A stretch of DNA of 51,479 nt, from the NCBI GenBank assembly GCA_943331295.2, contig CALQLA020000037.1, forward strand, positions 1 through 51,479, given 5' to 3'. The notes under the pieces are model-generated. The model saw nothing but the letters and a program-made list of their open reading frames with translations. It did no database searches and had not been told where the DNA came from. This DNA is from Bordetella parapertussis (GTDB taxonomy: Bacteria; Pseudomonadota; Gammaproteobacteria; Burkholderiales; Casimicrobiaceae). Of this stretch, positions 35,301 through 43,661 are shown one piece after another. Made by a program: the position numbers and the translations under genes. Position 1 is the stretch's first letter. Each line of letters opens with the position of its first letter.

Positions 35301-35395
35301 GTCGGGCCCCGCCCGACCCTGGCGCCGGCCCCGGCCATTGCCGCGGCCGGCGCCATGTCGGCGTGACCTGGGCGCCGGCCGGAGACGCGGCCGGC
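35301..35395 (+). terminator. Three consecutive hairpins after the ABC importer operon
   Basis: The first is GTCGGGC/GCCCGAC (35301-35307, 35311-35317), directly after the stop codon. The second is GGCGCCGGCC/GGCCGGCGCC (35321-35330, 35345-35354), a perfect 10-bp stem. The third is GCCGGCC/GGCCGGC (35374-35380, 35389-35395), followed by TTT. GGCGCCGGCC recurs at 35371-35380, so alternative pairings are possible. Probable terminator, possibly also a leader structure for the gene at 35422. Confidence 0.5.
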
Positions 35396-35421
35396 TTTCC
35401 GCATCGAGAAGGAGAACGCTC

Positions 35422-36315
35422 TTGAGCACCAGCGACGACAGGCAGGCGAATGTGGCACCGGCGACCTTGCGCGAGCTGCTCGCCTCGCCGAAGGGGGTGG
35501 TCGCACCGCTGGTTCTGAACCCGCTGATGGCGAGGCTGGCGGAAGCCTCGGGCTTCGCGGCGGGCTACCTGGGCGGCGGCGCGACAGGCTACGTGAATTG
35601 CGGCACCGAGGCCAACCTCGGCCTCACGCAGCTCGTCCACGCCGGCATCGAGATCATGGCCCAGTCGCCTCTGCACCTGATCCTCGACGGGACCTGCGGC
35701 TGGGGCGACCCGATGCACGTGAGGCACACGGTGCGCGTGGCGGAAGCCGCGGGCTTCGCCGCGATCGAGATCGAGGACCAGCTGCTGCCGAAGCGCGCCC
35801 ATCACCACGTCGGTGTCGAGCACCTGATCCCGCTGGAGCTGATGGTCGCCAAGATCGAGGCGGCCGTCGCGGCGCGGCGCAGCCCGGATTTCCTGATCAT
35901 CGGCCGCACGAATGCGGCCCGCGTCCACGATCTCGACGAGGCCGTCCGGCGCGCCCTGGCCCTGCATCGCGCGGGGGCGGACGTGCTGCTGGTGATGCCG
36001 GAGAACGCGGAAGGATTGCGCGCGGTTGCCAAGCGCCTGCCGCGCCCGCTGATGTGCATGCTGCCGGGTGGCGGCGCCGAGGCGGTCGGCATTGCGCTGC
36101 CCGAGCTGGCCGCGATGGGCTACGCGCTGATCGTCGATTCGCAGACCCCGCTGTTCGCGATGTTCCATGCGGTCCGGCGGTCGTACGACGCGCTCGCCCG
36201 GGGCCTTCCCAACCCGATCATCGGCACCACGGGCCCGGACGAGGAGAAGCGGATCCATGAGATGATCGGGCTCGACCGGATGCTGGAAATCGAGCGGCGC
36301 ACGGTCGAGCGCTGA
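35422..36315 (+). CDS. Isocitrate lyase/PEP mutase superfamily protein with atypical active-site loop
   Basis: The 297-residue protein starts with TTG, preceded by AAGGAG. The TIM-barrel fold of the ICL/PEPM superfamily is clear: GAGIEIMAQ-type helix, LILDGTCGWGDP (the metal-binding Asp region), AAIEIEDQLLPKR and LIIGRTNAARVHDLDEAVRRA. The loop after EDQ reads PKRAHHHVG, whereas isocitrate and methylisocitrate lyases have K(K/R)CGH with a catalytic Cys. The Cys is absent, so it is not a standard lyase; oxaloacetate decarboxylase or a related C-C cleavage is possible. It lies downstream of the ABC importer and convergent with a hydroxyacid dehydrogenase. Confidence 0.85.
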   Translation: MSTSDDRQANVAPATLRELLASPKGVVAPLVLNPLMARLAEASGFAAGYLGGGATGYVNCGTEANLGLTQLVHAGIEIMAQSPLHLILDGTCGWGDPMHVRHTVRVAEAAGFAAIEIEDQLLPKRAHHHVGVEHLIPLELMVAKIEAAVAARRSPDFLIIGRTNAARVHDLDEAVRRALALHRAGADVLLVMPENAEGLRAVAKRLPRPLMCMLPGGGAEAVGIALPELAAMGYALIVDSQTPLFAMFHAVRRSYDALARGLPNPIIGTTGPDEEKRIHEMIGLDRMLEIERRTVER

Positions 36316-36343
36316 CGCGCGCGCCCCACGGCCCGCAGGCGGC

Positions 36344-36366
36344 GCGGGCGGCTGAGTGCCGCCCGC
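36344..36366. terminator. Bidirectional hairpin between convergent genes
   Basis: GCGGGCGGC (36344-36352) and GCCGCCCGC (36358-36366) form a perfect 9-bp stem with the loop TGAGT. It sits between the stops at 36315 (plus) and 36385 (minus) and could terminate both transcripts. No T-run is present. Confidence 0.5.
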
Positions 36367-36384
36367 TCGCCGCCCGCGCGGATG

Positions 36385-37305
36385 TCACGCGGCGCCGTCG
36401 TCGCCGGTCGGCACCGGCTGCCGCGCGTACGACGTCGCGATCGACGCCGAATCGCGCATTCCGCCGCCGCCGTCGACGTAGTCCGAGTAGCGGGCCGTCG
36501 CGGTCTCGACCATCGACAGAGACAGGCCGCGCTCGCGCGCGAACTCCTGGACGGCCTTCAGGTCCTTCAGGAGCTGCCGGGCATAGCTGCGGGGAGGATC
36601 GAAGGCACGCGCCTGCATCTGCGGATAGATCTGGCGCAGGAGCTCGCTGTCCGGATGGCCGCCGGCGAAGCACTGCGGCAACAGCGCAGCGTCGATTCCG
36701 GCCGCCTCCGCCAGCGCCAGCGCTTCGGCCATGACGACGTAGCCGCTGCCGACGATCGCCTGGGCGATGATCTTCGCCGTCTGTCCCGCGCCCGTCGGGC
36801 CGACGTGCGTGAAATTCGCCGCCAGGTCCTGCTCGACCGACCGGATCGCGTCGACGTCGGCGGCATCTCCGCCGGCCATCACGGTCAGCGTGCCCTTGCG
36901 CGCCGCGATCGGGCCGCCGGAGACGGGGGCGTCGACCCAGCGCATGCCGGTCGATGCCAGCAGACGGGCCGCGATCTGCCTGGTGGCCGCGGGATCGGCG
37001 GTCGAATGATCGATGATGATCCTGTCGCCGCGCCCGGCCGCGCCGATTCCGTCGTCGCCGAACACGCAGCTCTCGACCGCCGCGGCGTGCAGCACGCAGA
37101 TCAGCACGACGTCGCTCGCGCGCGCGACGGCCGCGGGCGAGGCCGCGGCGACGGCACCGGCCGCCAGGACGGCACCGACCCGCTCCGGCTCGAGATTCCA
37201 GACGGTGACGCGCCACCCACGTTCAAGGAGGCGCAGCGCCATCGCGCTGCCCATGATGCCCAGGCCAATGAACCCGAGGCGGGGACGTTCGGTGTTCTGC
37301 ATCAT
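36385..37305 (-). CDS. Beta-hydroxyacid dehydrogenase (3-hydroxyisobutyrate dehydrogenase family)
   Basis: The 306-residue protein has the N-terminal Rossmann motif LGFIGLGIMGSAMA and the substrate-binding DAPVSGGPIAARKGTLTVM. The catalytic Lys lies in GAGQTAKIIAQAIVG. The usual sequence after that Lys is KxxN; here it is KIIA, so the conserved Asn is missing, and activity may be altered. The C-terminal helical domain is complete. The start is 6 bases after the permease stop, so the two are probably cotranscribed; a second ATG lies directly after the first. The substrate is unknown. Confidence 0.85.
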   Translation of the reverse strand: MMQNTERPRLGFIGLGIMGSAMALRLLERGWRVTVWNLEPERVGAVLAAGAVAAASPAAVARASDVVLICVLHAAAVESCVFGDDGIGAAGRGDRIIIDHSTADPAATRQIAARLLASTGMRWVDAPVSGGPIAARKGTLTVMAGGDAADVDAIRSVEQDLAANFTHVGPTGAGQTAKIIAQAIVGSGYVVMAEALALAEAAGIDAALLPQCFAGGHPDSELLRQIYPQMQARAFDPPRSYARQLLKDLKAVQEFARERGLSLSMVETATARYSDYVDGGGGMRDSASIATSYARQPVPTGDDGAA

Positions 37306-37311
37306 CCGGCC

Positions 37312-38655
37312 TCAGAGATAGCGGAGCCAGAGGTAGACGTGCGACAGCGCGATGCTGAGGAGCATCAGCGGGAATGCGATCTTCAGGTACGTCATGAAGT
37401 GGAACGTGGTGCCCGCGCGCTCGGCCATCCCGGCGACGACCAGGTTCGCCGACGCGCCGATCAGCGTGCCGTTGCCGCCCAGGCACGCTCCCAGCGACAG
37501 TGCCCACCACAGCGGCAGCAGCGCGGCATCGCCGCCGAACGTCGGCGCCATTGCCTTGATCAGCGGGATCATCGTCGCCACGAACGGGATGTTGTCGATG
37601 AACGCCGAGAGCACCGCCGACGCCCACAGGATCGCCAGCGCGGTGATCTTGAAATCACCGCCGGTCGCCTTGAGCAGGCCCTCCGCGAGCAGGTCGATCA
37701 GCCCGGCCTTCTGCACCCCGTAGACCAGCACGAACAGCCCGAGGAAGAACATCAGCGTGATCCACTCGGCTTCCGACAGCGCGCCGTGGACGTTCTTCGA
37801 CTGCTCCTCCGACGGCTTGCCGTAGTTGTCGAGCAGCAGCAACAGCGCCGCGCCGAAAATCGCGACGGTCGCCGGCTCGACCTTCGTCTGGCGCTGCAGC
37901 ATGAAGCCCAGGATCACCAGCGCGATGACGGTCAGCGACTGCTTGAGGAGCCGCGGATCGGTGATCGCCTTGCTCTCGTCGAAGCTCATCACCCGCAGGC
38001 GGTTCTCCTCCTTCGCCACCATCCCGCGACCCCAGATGAAATACAGCGGGACCAGCGTCGCCGCCATGATCACGATGATGACCGGCGAGAGCGCCAGCCC
38101 GAAGTCGTTGAACGTAAGCCCGGTCGCCGAGCCGATCATGATGTTGGGCGGGTCGCCGATCAGGGTCGCCGTGCCGCCGATGTTCGACGCGAAGATCTGC
38201 GCGAACAGGAACGGATAGGGCTTCACCTCCAGCTCGTCGGTGATGAGCAGCGTCACCGGAACGGTCAGCAGCACGGTGGTCACGTTGTCGAGGAACGCGG
38301 AGAACACCGCGGTCACGATCGACATCATCAGCATGATGCCCCAGGGCCGGGCGTCGACCTTCTTCGCCGACCAGATCGCGACGTACTGGAAGAGCCCCGA
38401 GCGCCGCGTGATGTTGACGATCAGCATCATCCCCAGCAGCAGGCCCAGCGTGTTGAAGTCGACCGAGGCCATCGCCTCCTTCTGGTCGAGCACGCCGACG
38501 AGGATCAGGAGCCCGGCACCCAGCAGCGCGATGATCGCGCGGTTGACCTTGTCGGTCATGATCACCGCATAGGTGCCGACGAACAGCACCGTCGCGACCC
38601 ACATCGCGCTCAACCCGAAGATCACCGCGCTCTCCGACCCGGCCGCGGGGTGCAT
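37312..38655 (-). CDS. Ion transporter superfamily permease (NhaD/ArsB/SLC13-like)
   Basis: The 447-residue protein has about 11-12 membrane helices and the two inverted-repeat signatures of the ion transporter superfamily: FSAFLDNVTTVLLTVPVT and LSAFIDNIPFVATMIPLIKA. It also has FASNIGGTATLIGDPPNIMI and ACLGGNGTLIGASANLV. These patterns are shared by ArsB, NhaD and P-protein-like permeases. The ion cannot be assigned; Na+/H+ antiport is a common prediction. Its ATG overlaps the stop of the CBS-domain gene by one base (TGATG), suggesting that the CBS protein regulates it. Confidence 0.9.
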   Translation of the reverse strand: MHPAAGSESAVIFGLSAMWVATVLFVGTYAVIMTDKVNRAIIALLGAGLLILVGVLDQKEAMASVDFNTLGLLLGMMLIVNITRRSGLFQYVAIWSAKKVDARPWGIMLMMSIVTAVFSAFLDNVTTVLLTVPVTLLITDELEVKPYPFLFAQIFASNIGGTATLIGDPPNIMIGSATGLTFNDFGLALSPVIIVIMAATLVPLYFIWGRGMVAKEENRLRVMSFDESKAITDPRLLKQSLTVIALVILGFMLQRQTKVEPATVAIFGAALLLLLDNYGKPSEEQSKNVHGALSEAEWITLMFFLGLFVLVYGVQKAGLIDLLAEGLLKATGGDFKITALAILWASAVLSAFIDNIPFVATMIPLIKAMAPTFGGDAALLPLWWALSLGACLGGNGTLIGASANLVVAGMAERAGTTFHFMTYLKIAFPLMLLSIALSHVYLWLRYL

Positions 38656-39116
38656 CAGGCGACTCCGGCGTCGTGGAGCGTGCGCAGCGCGTCGCGCGCG
38701 GAAACCATGCCGACCAGCGTCCTGCCGTCGGCCGAGACCACCGGTACCGTGTTGGCGCCGCGATAGAGCAGCAGCACCATCTCCAGCGGCGACGTCTGCG
38801 GATGCACGACGTGCTCGGGCTTGACCACGAAATCGCGCACCGGCGACGCGGCGATCGCGCGCATGCGCTCCTTCACCTGCTCCAGCGTGTCGCCGACGAA
38901 CGCGAGGTCGGGCATCCCGTAGTCGAGCACGGCGGCCCGCGGCAGCAGCGTCTCGAGCAGGTGGTTAAGCTTGAACATCCCGAGGAACCGCCCCTCGCCG
39001 TCGACGACCGGGAGGTCGTTGACGCGATGGTCGAGCATCTGCCGCGTCGCATCGGCCACGGTGTCGGACGCCGCGAGCGAGGGGAATTCGGTGCTGTACA
39101 TCACTGGGGAACTCAT
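38655..39116 (-). CDS. CBS-domain pair protein
   Basis: The 153-residue soluble protein consists of two CBS motifs (about residues 10-60 and 90-150), with VNDLPVVDGEGRFLGMF and ANTVPVVSADGRTLVGMVSARDAL as the typical beta-strand ends. CBS pairs bind adenosine nucleotides and regulate partner proteins. The stop overlaps the start of the permease gene (TGATG), so the likely partner is that transporter (inference). It is the first gene of the minus-strand unit reaching down to 36385. Confidence 0.9.
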   Translation of the reverse strand: MSSPVMYSTEFPSLAASDTVADATRQMLDHRVNDLPVVDGEGRFLGMFKLNHLLETLLPRAAVLDYGMPDLAFVGDTLEQVKERMRAIAASPVRDFVVKPEHVVHPQTSPLEMVLLLYRGANTVPVVSADGRTLVGMVSARDALRTLHDAGVA

Positions 39117-39257
39117 TGCGGGTCGCCTCTTGTGGGATGCGGCAACAGCCGTTGGGCAGGAAGGCGGCGGCCACCAACCGGGGACGCGCGCGCAGGGGTC
39201 GGCGGCGATTCTATCCCATTATCCGGCGCCCGCAGGACGCGGACACGGCATACTCAT

Positions 39258-39263
39258 TACAAT
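39258..39263 (+). promoter_or_regulatory. Candidate -10 box (TACAAT) before the HpaI-type aldolase gene
   Basis: TACAAT lies 53 bases before the GTG at 39317 in the divergent gap to the CBS gene. A -35 element is not evident, so support is weak. Confidence 0.25.
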
Positions 39264-39316
39264 GTCGCGCCGGCCATCGGGTCGTGCAGCGCAGCAAAAC
39301 CCAAGGGGGAAACGAG

Positions 39317-40081
39317 GTGAATGTCATCGATACAAGGTTGCCGGCGCTCCTGCGCGGCGACCGCCCGCTCGCGGGCGTGTTCGTGGGCCTGCCCGCGCCG
39401 GCGCTGGTCGAGATGTGCGGCCACGCGGGCTTCGACTTCGTCATCATCGACAACGAGCACGGCCCCGCCGGCATCGAGTCGACCGAGCACATGCTGCGCG
39501 CCGCGCGCGGCGCCGGGATCATCCCCGTCGTGCGCACGCTCGAATCCGACATCCTGCGCATCCTCGACATCGGCGCGTCGGCGATCCAGGTGCCCCAGGT
39601 CGACACGCCCGAGCAGGCAGCGCGGATCGTCGCCGCGGCCAAGTATCCGCCGATGGGAACGCGCGGCGCGGCGTTCTCCACGCGCGCCGCGGGCTTCGGC
39701 TTCTTCGGCGGCGAAGCGCACGTGAAGGCATCGAACGAGGGGACGTCGGTGATCGTCATGGCCGAGACCCGCAAGGCGATCGACAACATCGACGCGATCC
39801 TCGCCGTGCCGGGCATCGACGCGGTGTTCTTCGGGCCCAACGACCTGTCGTTCTCGTTCGGCTACCCCGGGCAGCTGCAGCACCCGGAAGTCGTTGCCGC
39901 GATCGAGCACGGCATCGCCCGCGCGCTCGCCGCCGGCGTCGCGCCGGGCGTGCTGGCGCTGAACCCGGCCGAGTTCCACCGCTGGGCGAAGGCCGGCGCG
40001 CGCTACCTGCCGATGGTGATGTCGGGCCTGGTCGGCAACGCGCTGCGGGCCGCCATCACGGGCATCCGCGCCGAATCCTGA
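39317..40081 (+). CDS. HpcH/HpaI family aldolase
   Basis: The 254-residue class II aldolase matches HpaI at each catalytic position: His48 in DNEHGPAG, Arg73 in PVVRTLESD, and the metal ligands Glu150 (VMAETRKAIDNID) and Asp176 (FFGPNDLSFSFG). Such enzymes cleave 4-hydroxy-2-oxo acids to pyruvate or a related keto acid plus an aldehyde. It starts with GTG; AAGGGGGA lies about 6 bases upstream. The ATG four bases into it is in another frame. An AEC permease gene follows after 55 bases, possibly carrying the substrate or product. Confidence 0.93.
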   Translation: MNVIDTRLPALLRGDRPLAGVFVGLPAPALVEMCGHAGFDFVIIDNEHGPAGIESTEHMLRAARGAGIIPVVRTLESDILRILDIGASAIQVPQVDTPEQAARIVAAAKYPPMGTRGAAFSTRAAGFGFFGGEAHVKASNEGTSVIVMAETRKAIDNIDAILAVPGIDAVFFGPNDLSFSFGYPGQLQHPEVVAAIEHGIARALAAGVAPGVLALNPAEFHRWAKAGARYLPMVMSGLVGNALRAAITGIRAES

Positions 40082-40136
40082 CCGGAGAACGCCGGCGCGG
40101 CTGCCGCAGCGCGGCTGCCGCGCCGGGCACGCATCG

Positions 40137-41093
40137 ATGCAGGCACTCTCGCACCTGCTCGCGCTCACCGCGCCGCTCTTCCTGCTGGTGCTGGTCGGCT
40201 ACGGGCTGATCCGCGGCGCCCGCTGGCACAGCGCGATCGGCGACGCGCTGACGAAGTTCGTCTTCGCCGTCGCCGTGCCGGCGGTGCTGTTCCGGCTGAT
40301 GGCCGGGTTCTCGCGGCTGCCGCCGGTCGACGCCCGCCTGCTGCTCGCCTACTTCGGCGGCTCGGTGCTCGTGTTCGCGCTCGCGCGCCTCGCGTCGTGG
40401 AAGCTCTTCCGCATGAACGGCGAGTCGCAGTCGGTGTTCGCGATGGGCGGGATCTTCTCCAACAACCTGCTCCTCGGGCTGCCGCTCGCCAAGACGCTGC
40501 TGGGCGAGGCGTCGCTGCCGTCGATGTCGCTGCTGCTCGTGTTCAACTCGTTCGTGCTGTGGACGCTGGTGACGGTGTCGGTCGAATGGGCGCGCACGCG
40601 CTCGGCATCGCTCAGGGACATCGCCCGGACAATCCGCAGCGTGCTGGGCAACCCGATCGTCGTCAGCATCATCGCCGGCACGACATGGGGAGCGCTCCGG
40701 ATACCGCTGCCGCAGATGGTCGACCGCACGCTTGAACTGATCGGCGAAGCCGCCGTTCCGCTGTCGCTCATCGCGCTGGGCATGGGACTGGCACAATACG
40801 GGATCAAGGAAGGCCTGCGCGAGAGCGGCGTGATCGCCGTCTTCAAGCTGTGGGTGCACCCGCTGGTCGTCCTGCTGCTCGCCTGGCTGATTGGCCTGCC
40901 GCCGCTGGAGATGCAGACGATCGTGCTGACCGCGGCGCTGCCCGTCGGGGCCAGCGTGTACCTGATGGCGCGGCAGTTCGACACGCTGGGCGGTCCGATC
41001 GCGGGCAGCCTCGTGCTGACCACCGCGATGGCCGCCGCGACGGCACCGCTGATGCTGGCGATCGCGGTCTGGGCGACCCACGCCGGGCGTTGA
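40137..41093 (+). CDS. AEC family transporter (auxin efflux carrier-like)
   Basis: The 318-residue membrane protein has about 10 helices in two inverted halves, as in the AEC/bile-acid superfamily. Landmarks are FVFAVAVPAVLFRLMA in the first half, GGIFSNNLLLGLPLA with the broken-helix Asn pair, EAAVPLSLIALGMGLA, and ALPVGASVYLMARQFD in the last helices. Bacterial members carry malate, malonate or other carboxylates. It follows the aldolase gene on the same strand, consistent with an organic-acid pathway. The substrate is unknown. Confidence 0.9.
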   Translation: MQALSHLLALTAPLFLLVLVGYGLIRGARWHSAIGDALTKFVFAVAVPAVLFRLMAGFSRLPPVDARLLLAYFGGSVLVFALARLASWKLFRMNGESQSVFAMGGIFSNNLLLGLPLAKTLLGEASLPSMSLLLVFNSFVLWTLVTVSVEWARTRSASLRDIARTIRSVLGNPIVVSIIAGTTWGALRIPLPQMVDRTLELIGEAAVPLSLIALGMGLAQYGIKEGLRESGVIAVFKLWVHPLVVLLLAWLIGLPPLEMQTIVLTAALPVGASVYLMARQFDTLGGPIAGSLVLTTAMAAATAPLMLAIAVWATHAGR

Positions 41094-41140
41094 TGCGGCG
41101 GGTCGCGGGCAACGCACTGCAAACGAAAGGAGAGTAGTCG

Positions 41141-42406
41141 ATGGTCACGAAGCGCAAGCCGGCGGCAGGACCCGTACCTGCGGCGAAACGCAGGCCCGCG
41201 GCGAAGCCGGTGGCGGTGGCGAAGCGCCGCCCGTCCGTCTCGAAGAAAGCGCCCGCAACGACGCCGCAGGCCGATGCCGGCGTCGCTGCCCGGGCGTTGG
41301 CCGCCCCCCCCGACCCCAAGGCCGCGAAGCCACCCGCGCGCCCGCCGGCAAGGCGGCGACGCACCGCGTCCGGCGACGTCGCGCCGACGGACACGCCCGA
41401 AGTGGTCGAGACCCACGTGGTCGGCGAGAACATCGCATCGGCGCGGGGGACGCAGGTCAACGCGCTGGAGGACATCCTGGCGAGTTCGGCGCCAGCCGAC
41501 GCGATGGCGACGGTGCGGGCGCTGTTGCGCGACGAGCAGGCACGCGCGAAGGAAGCCGGCGCCGCGCCCGCTGCCGGCCCCGACGACGAGCTCGCGCCGG
41601 ACTGGAGGAACGGCGGCTACCCTTACCTCAACCTCCTGTCGCGCAAGAGCTACGAGCGGCAGAAATACCGGCTGCAGGTCGAACTCCTGAAGCTGCAGGC
41701 ATGGGTCAAGGACACCGGCCAGAAGGTCGTGATCCTGTTCGAGGGGCGCGATGCCGCCGGCAAGGGCGGCACCATCAAGCGTTTCATGGAGCACTTGAAC
41801 CCGCGCGGCGCGCGCGTCGTCGCCCTGGAAAAGCCGACCAGCGCCGAGCGCGGCGAATGGTACTTCCAGCGCTACGTGCGGCACCTGCCGACGGCCGGCG
41901 AGATCGTCATGTTCGACCGCTCATGGTACAACCGCGCCGGCGTCGAGCGCGTGATGGGGTTCTGCAGCGAACGCGAGTACCTGGAATTCATGCGCCAGAC
42001 GCCCGACTTCGAGCGGATGCTCGTCAACAACAACACCCACCTGATCAAGTTCTGGTTCTCCGTCAGCCAGAAGGAGCAGCGGCGGCGGTTCAACGAGCGC
42101 CAGGCGCATCCACTGAAGCAGTGGAAGCTGTCGCCGGTCGACGTGGCTTCGCTCGACAAGTGGGAGGCGTACACGAAGGCCAAGGAGGCGACGTTCTTCC
42201 ACACCGACACCGCCGACGCGCCGTGGACGGTGATCAAGTCCGACTGCAAGAAGCGCGCGCGCCTCAACGCGATGCGCTACGTGCTGCACAACCTGCCCTA
42301 CGCGAACAAGGACCTGGAGCGCGTCGGGGCGCTGGACCCGCTGCTGGTGGGCCGTGCCCACGTCGTCTACGAACAGGGCGAGCGGGCGCAGGCGCCGGTG
42401 CTGTAG
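41141..42406 (+). CDS. ppk2: Polyphosphate kinase 2 with a histone-H1-like N-terminal tail
   Basis: The 421-residue protein contains the PPK2 P-loop kinase core from about residue 155. Walker A is FEGRDAAGKGGTIKR (200-214), the second motif is MFDRSWYNRAGVERVMGF (257-274) and the lid contains EQRRRFNERQAHPLKQWK. It transfers phosphate between polyphosphate and nucleoside diphosphates. Residues 1-75 are unusual: Lys/Arg/Ala/Pro-rich, with KRKPAAG, AAKRRPAAKP and KAAKPPARPPARRRR, resembling the C-terminal tails of histone H1, AlgP or PhaF, and probably disordered. AAAGGAG precedes the ATG. A small basic protein gene lies 109 bases downstream. Confidence 0.93.
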   Translation: MVTKRKPAAGPVPAAKRRPAAKPVAVAKRRPSVSKKAPATTPQADAGVAARALAAPPDPKAAKPPARPPARRRRTASGDVAPTDTPEVVETHVVGENIASARGTQVNALEDILASSAPADAMATVRALLRDEQARAKEAGAAPAAGPDDELAPDWRNGGYPYLNLLSRKSYERQKYRLQVELLKLQAWVKDTGQKVVILFEGRDAAGKGGTIKRFMEHLNPRGARVVALEKPTSAERGEWYFQRYVRHLPTAGEIVMFDRSWYNRAGVERVMGFCSEREYLEFMRQTPDFERMLVNNNTHLIKFWFSVSQKEQRRRFNERQAHPLKQWKLSPVDVASLDKWEAYTKAKEATFFHTDTADAPWTVIKSDCKKRARLNAMRYVLHNLPYANKDLERVGALDPLLVGRAHVVYEQGERAQAPVL

Positions 42407-42515
42407 CCCGCCGGGGCGGAGGCTTCGCCGCCGCGGCCTTGCCGCAGTCCCGGCTTGAGGTAGGATGGCAGCAAGATCATCCGCAGGCCATCAGGCCATC
42501 CCCGAGGAGAACAGC

Positions 42516-42662
42516 ATGACCAAGACGAAAGGCAGCGGCAGCTTCCGCGGCACCACCGGCAAGACCGGACCGCAGCCGCCGGCGCACGTGCCCAACCGCC
42601 CGATGCCGCCGTCGGTGCCACGCATCATGCCGCGGACCAAGGCGAGTCCCAAGGGGCGCTAG
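42516..42662 (+). CDS. Small basic protein, 48 residues, function unknown
   Basis: The ATG at 42516 follows GAGGAG with 6 bases between. The product is rich in Pro, Lys, Arg, Gly and Thr (MTKTKGSGSFRG, then PPAHVPNRPMPPSVPR and KASPKGR), and has no hydrophobic segment. It lies 109 bases after the PPK2 gene on the same strand, and a REP-like sequence starts 12 bases after its stop. The good ribosome site and biased composition suggest a real gene. The protein family is not recognised. Confidence 0.55.
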   Translation: MTKTKGSGSFRGTTGKTGPQPPAHVPNRPMPPSVPRIMPRTKASPKGR

Positions 42663-42673
42663 CGCCGCTGCGT

Positions 42674-42691
42674 TCGCTCAACCCGGGCTAC
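42674..42691 (-). repeat. REP-like GTAG element, partial copy
   Basis: On the minus strand this reads GTAGCCCGGGTTGAGCGA, identical over 18 bases to 48023-48040 in the opposite orientation. The closing AACCCGGG arm present in the other copy is missing here. It lies between the convergent small-protein gene and cysK. Confidence 0.55.
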
Positions 42692-42699
42692 GGAAACGG

Positions 42700-43632
42700 T
42701 CAGACCTCGAGGTGCGCGTACAGCGCCGTCGACAGGTAGCGTTCGCCGAACGAGGGGATGATCACGACGATCAGCTTGCCCGCATTGGCGGGGTCGCGCG
42801 CCTGTTCCAGCGCGGCCCACATCGCGGCGCCGGACGAGATGCCCACCAGCAGCCCTTCGTCGGTCGCCATCCGGCGCGCGGTGCCGAGCGCGTCGTCGTT
42901 CTTCACCCGCACGACCTGGTCGTAGACCTTCGTGTTGAGGATCGCCGGGACGAAGCCCGCACCGATGCCCTGGAGCGGGTGCGGCCCGCGCGCGCCGCCG
43001 GAGAGCACCGGCGACGCGTCGGGCTCGACGGCGACGACCTTCACGCCCGGCTTCCTCGCCTTCAGCACCTCGCCGACCCCCGTGATCGTGCCGCCGGTGC
43101 CGATGCCCGACACGAAGATGTCGACTGCGCCGTCGGTGTCGCGCCAGATCTCCTCCGCGGTCGTCGTGCGGTGGATCGCCGGGTTCGCCGGGTTCTCGAA
43201 CTGCTGCGGGATGAAATAGCGCGGATCGGCCGCGGCAAGTTCCTGCGCCTTGCGGATGCAGCCGGGCATGCCCTCCGGACCCGGGGTCAGGAAGAGCTCG
43301 GCGCCGTAGGCCTTCAGCAGCAGGCGGCGCTCGCGGCTCATCGTCTCCGGCATCACGAACGCGCAGCGGATGCCGCGCGCCGCGCAGACCATCGCGAGGC
43401 CGATGCCGGTGTTGCCCGACGTGGGCTCGAGCACGATGGTGTCGGGACCGATGTGGCCGGCGGCCACGGCGGCGTCGATCATCGCCATCGCGATGCGATC
43501 CTTGACGCTGTGGGCGGGATTCTGGAACTCGAGCTTGGCGGCGATGGTCGCCGACAGTCCGGCGGCCAGACGGTTGATTCGCACCAGGGGGGTGTTGCCG
43601 ATCAGGGCGGTGACGTCGTTGGCGATGCGCAT
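42700..43632 (-). CDS. cysK: Cysteine synthase A (O-acetylserine sulfhydrylase)
   Basis: The 310-residue PLP enzyme makes cysteine from O-acetylserine and sulfide. The PLP-binding Lys44 lies in NPAHSVKDR, the substrate loop is PTSGNTG, the phosphate-binding loop is [10 protein letters not shown] and the C-terminal Ser is in GISSGAA. GGGAG stands before the ATG at 43632. An upstream promoter-like pair, TTGAGA and TATACT, is described separately. The protein is close to 310-320 residues, normal for CysK. It is divergent from the SET-domain gene. Confidence 0.95.
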   Translation of the reverse strand: MRIANDVTALIGNTPLVRINRLAAGLSATIAAKLEFQNPAHSVKDRIAMAMIDAAVAAGHIGPDTIVLEPTSGNTGIGLAMVCAARGIRCAFVMPETMSRERRLLLKAYGAELFLTPGPEGMPGCIRKAQELAAADPRYFIPQQFENPANPAIHRTTTAEEIWRDTDGAVDIFVSGIGTGGTITGVGEVLKARKPGVKVVAVEPDASPVLSGGARGPHPLQGIGAGFVPAILNTKVYDQVVRVKNDDALGTARRMATDEGLLVGISSGAAMWAALEQARDPANAGKLIVVIIPSFGERYLSTALYAHLEV

Positions 43633-43661
43633 GCGATTCTCCCGGGTTAACAAGGCTGCAA

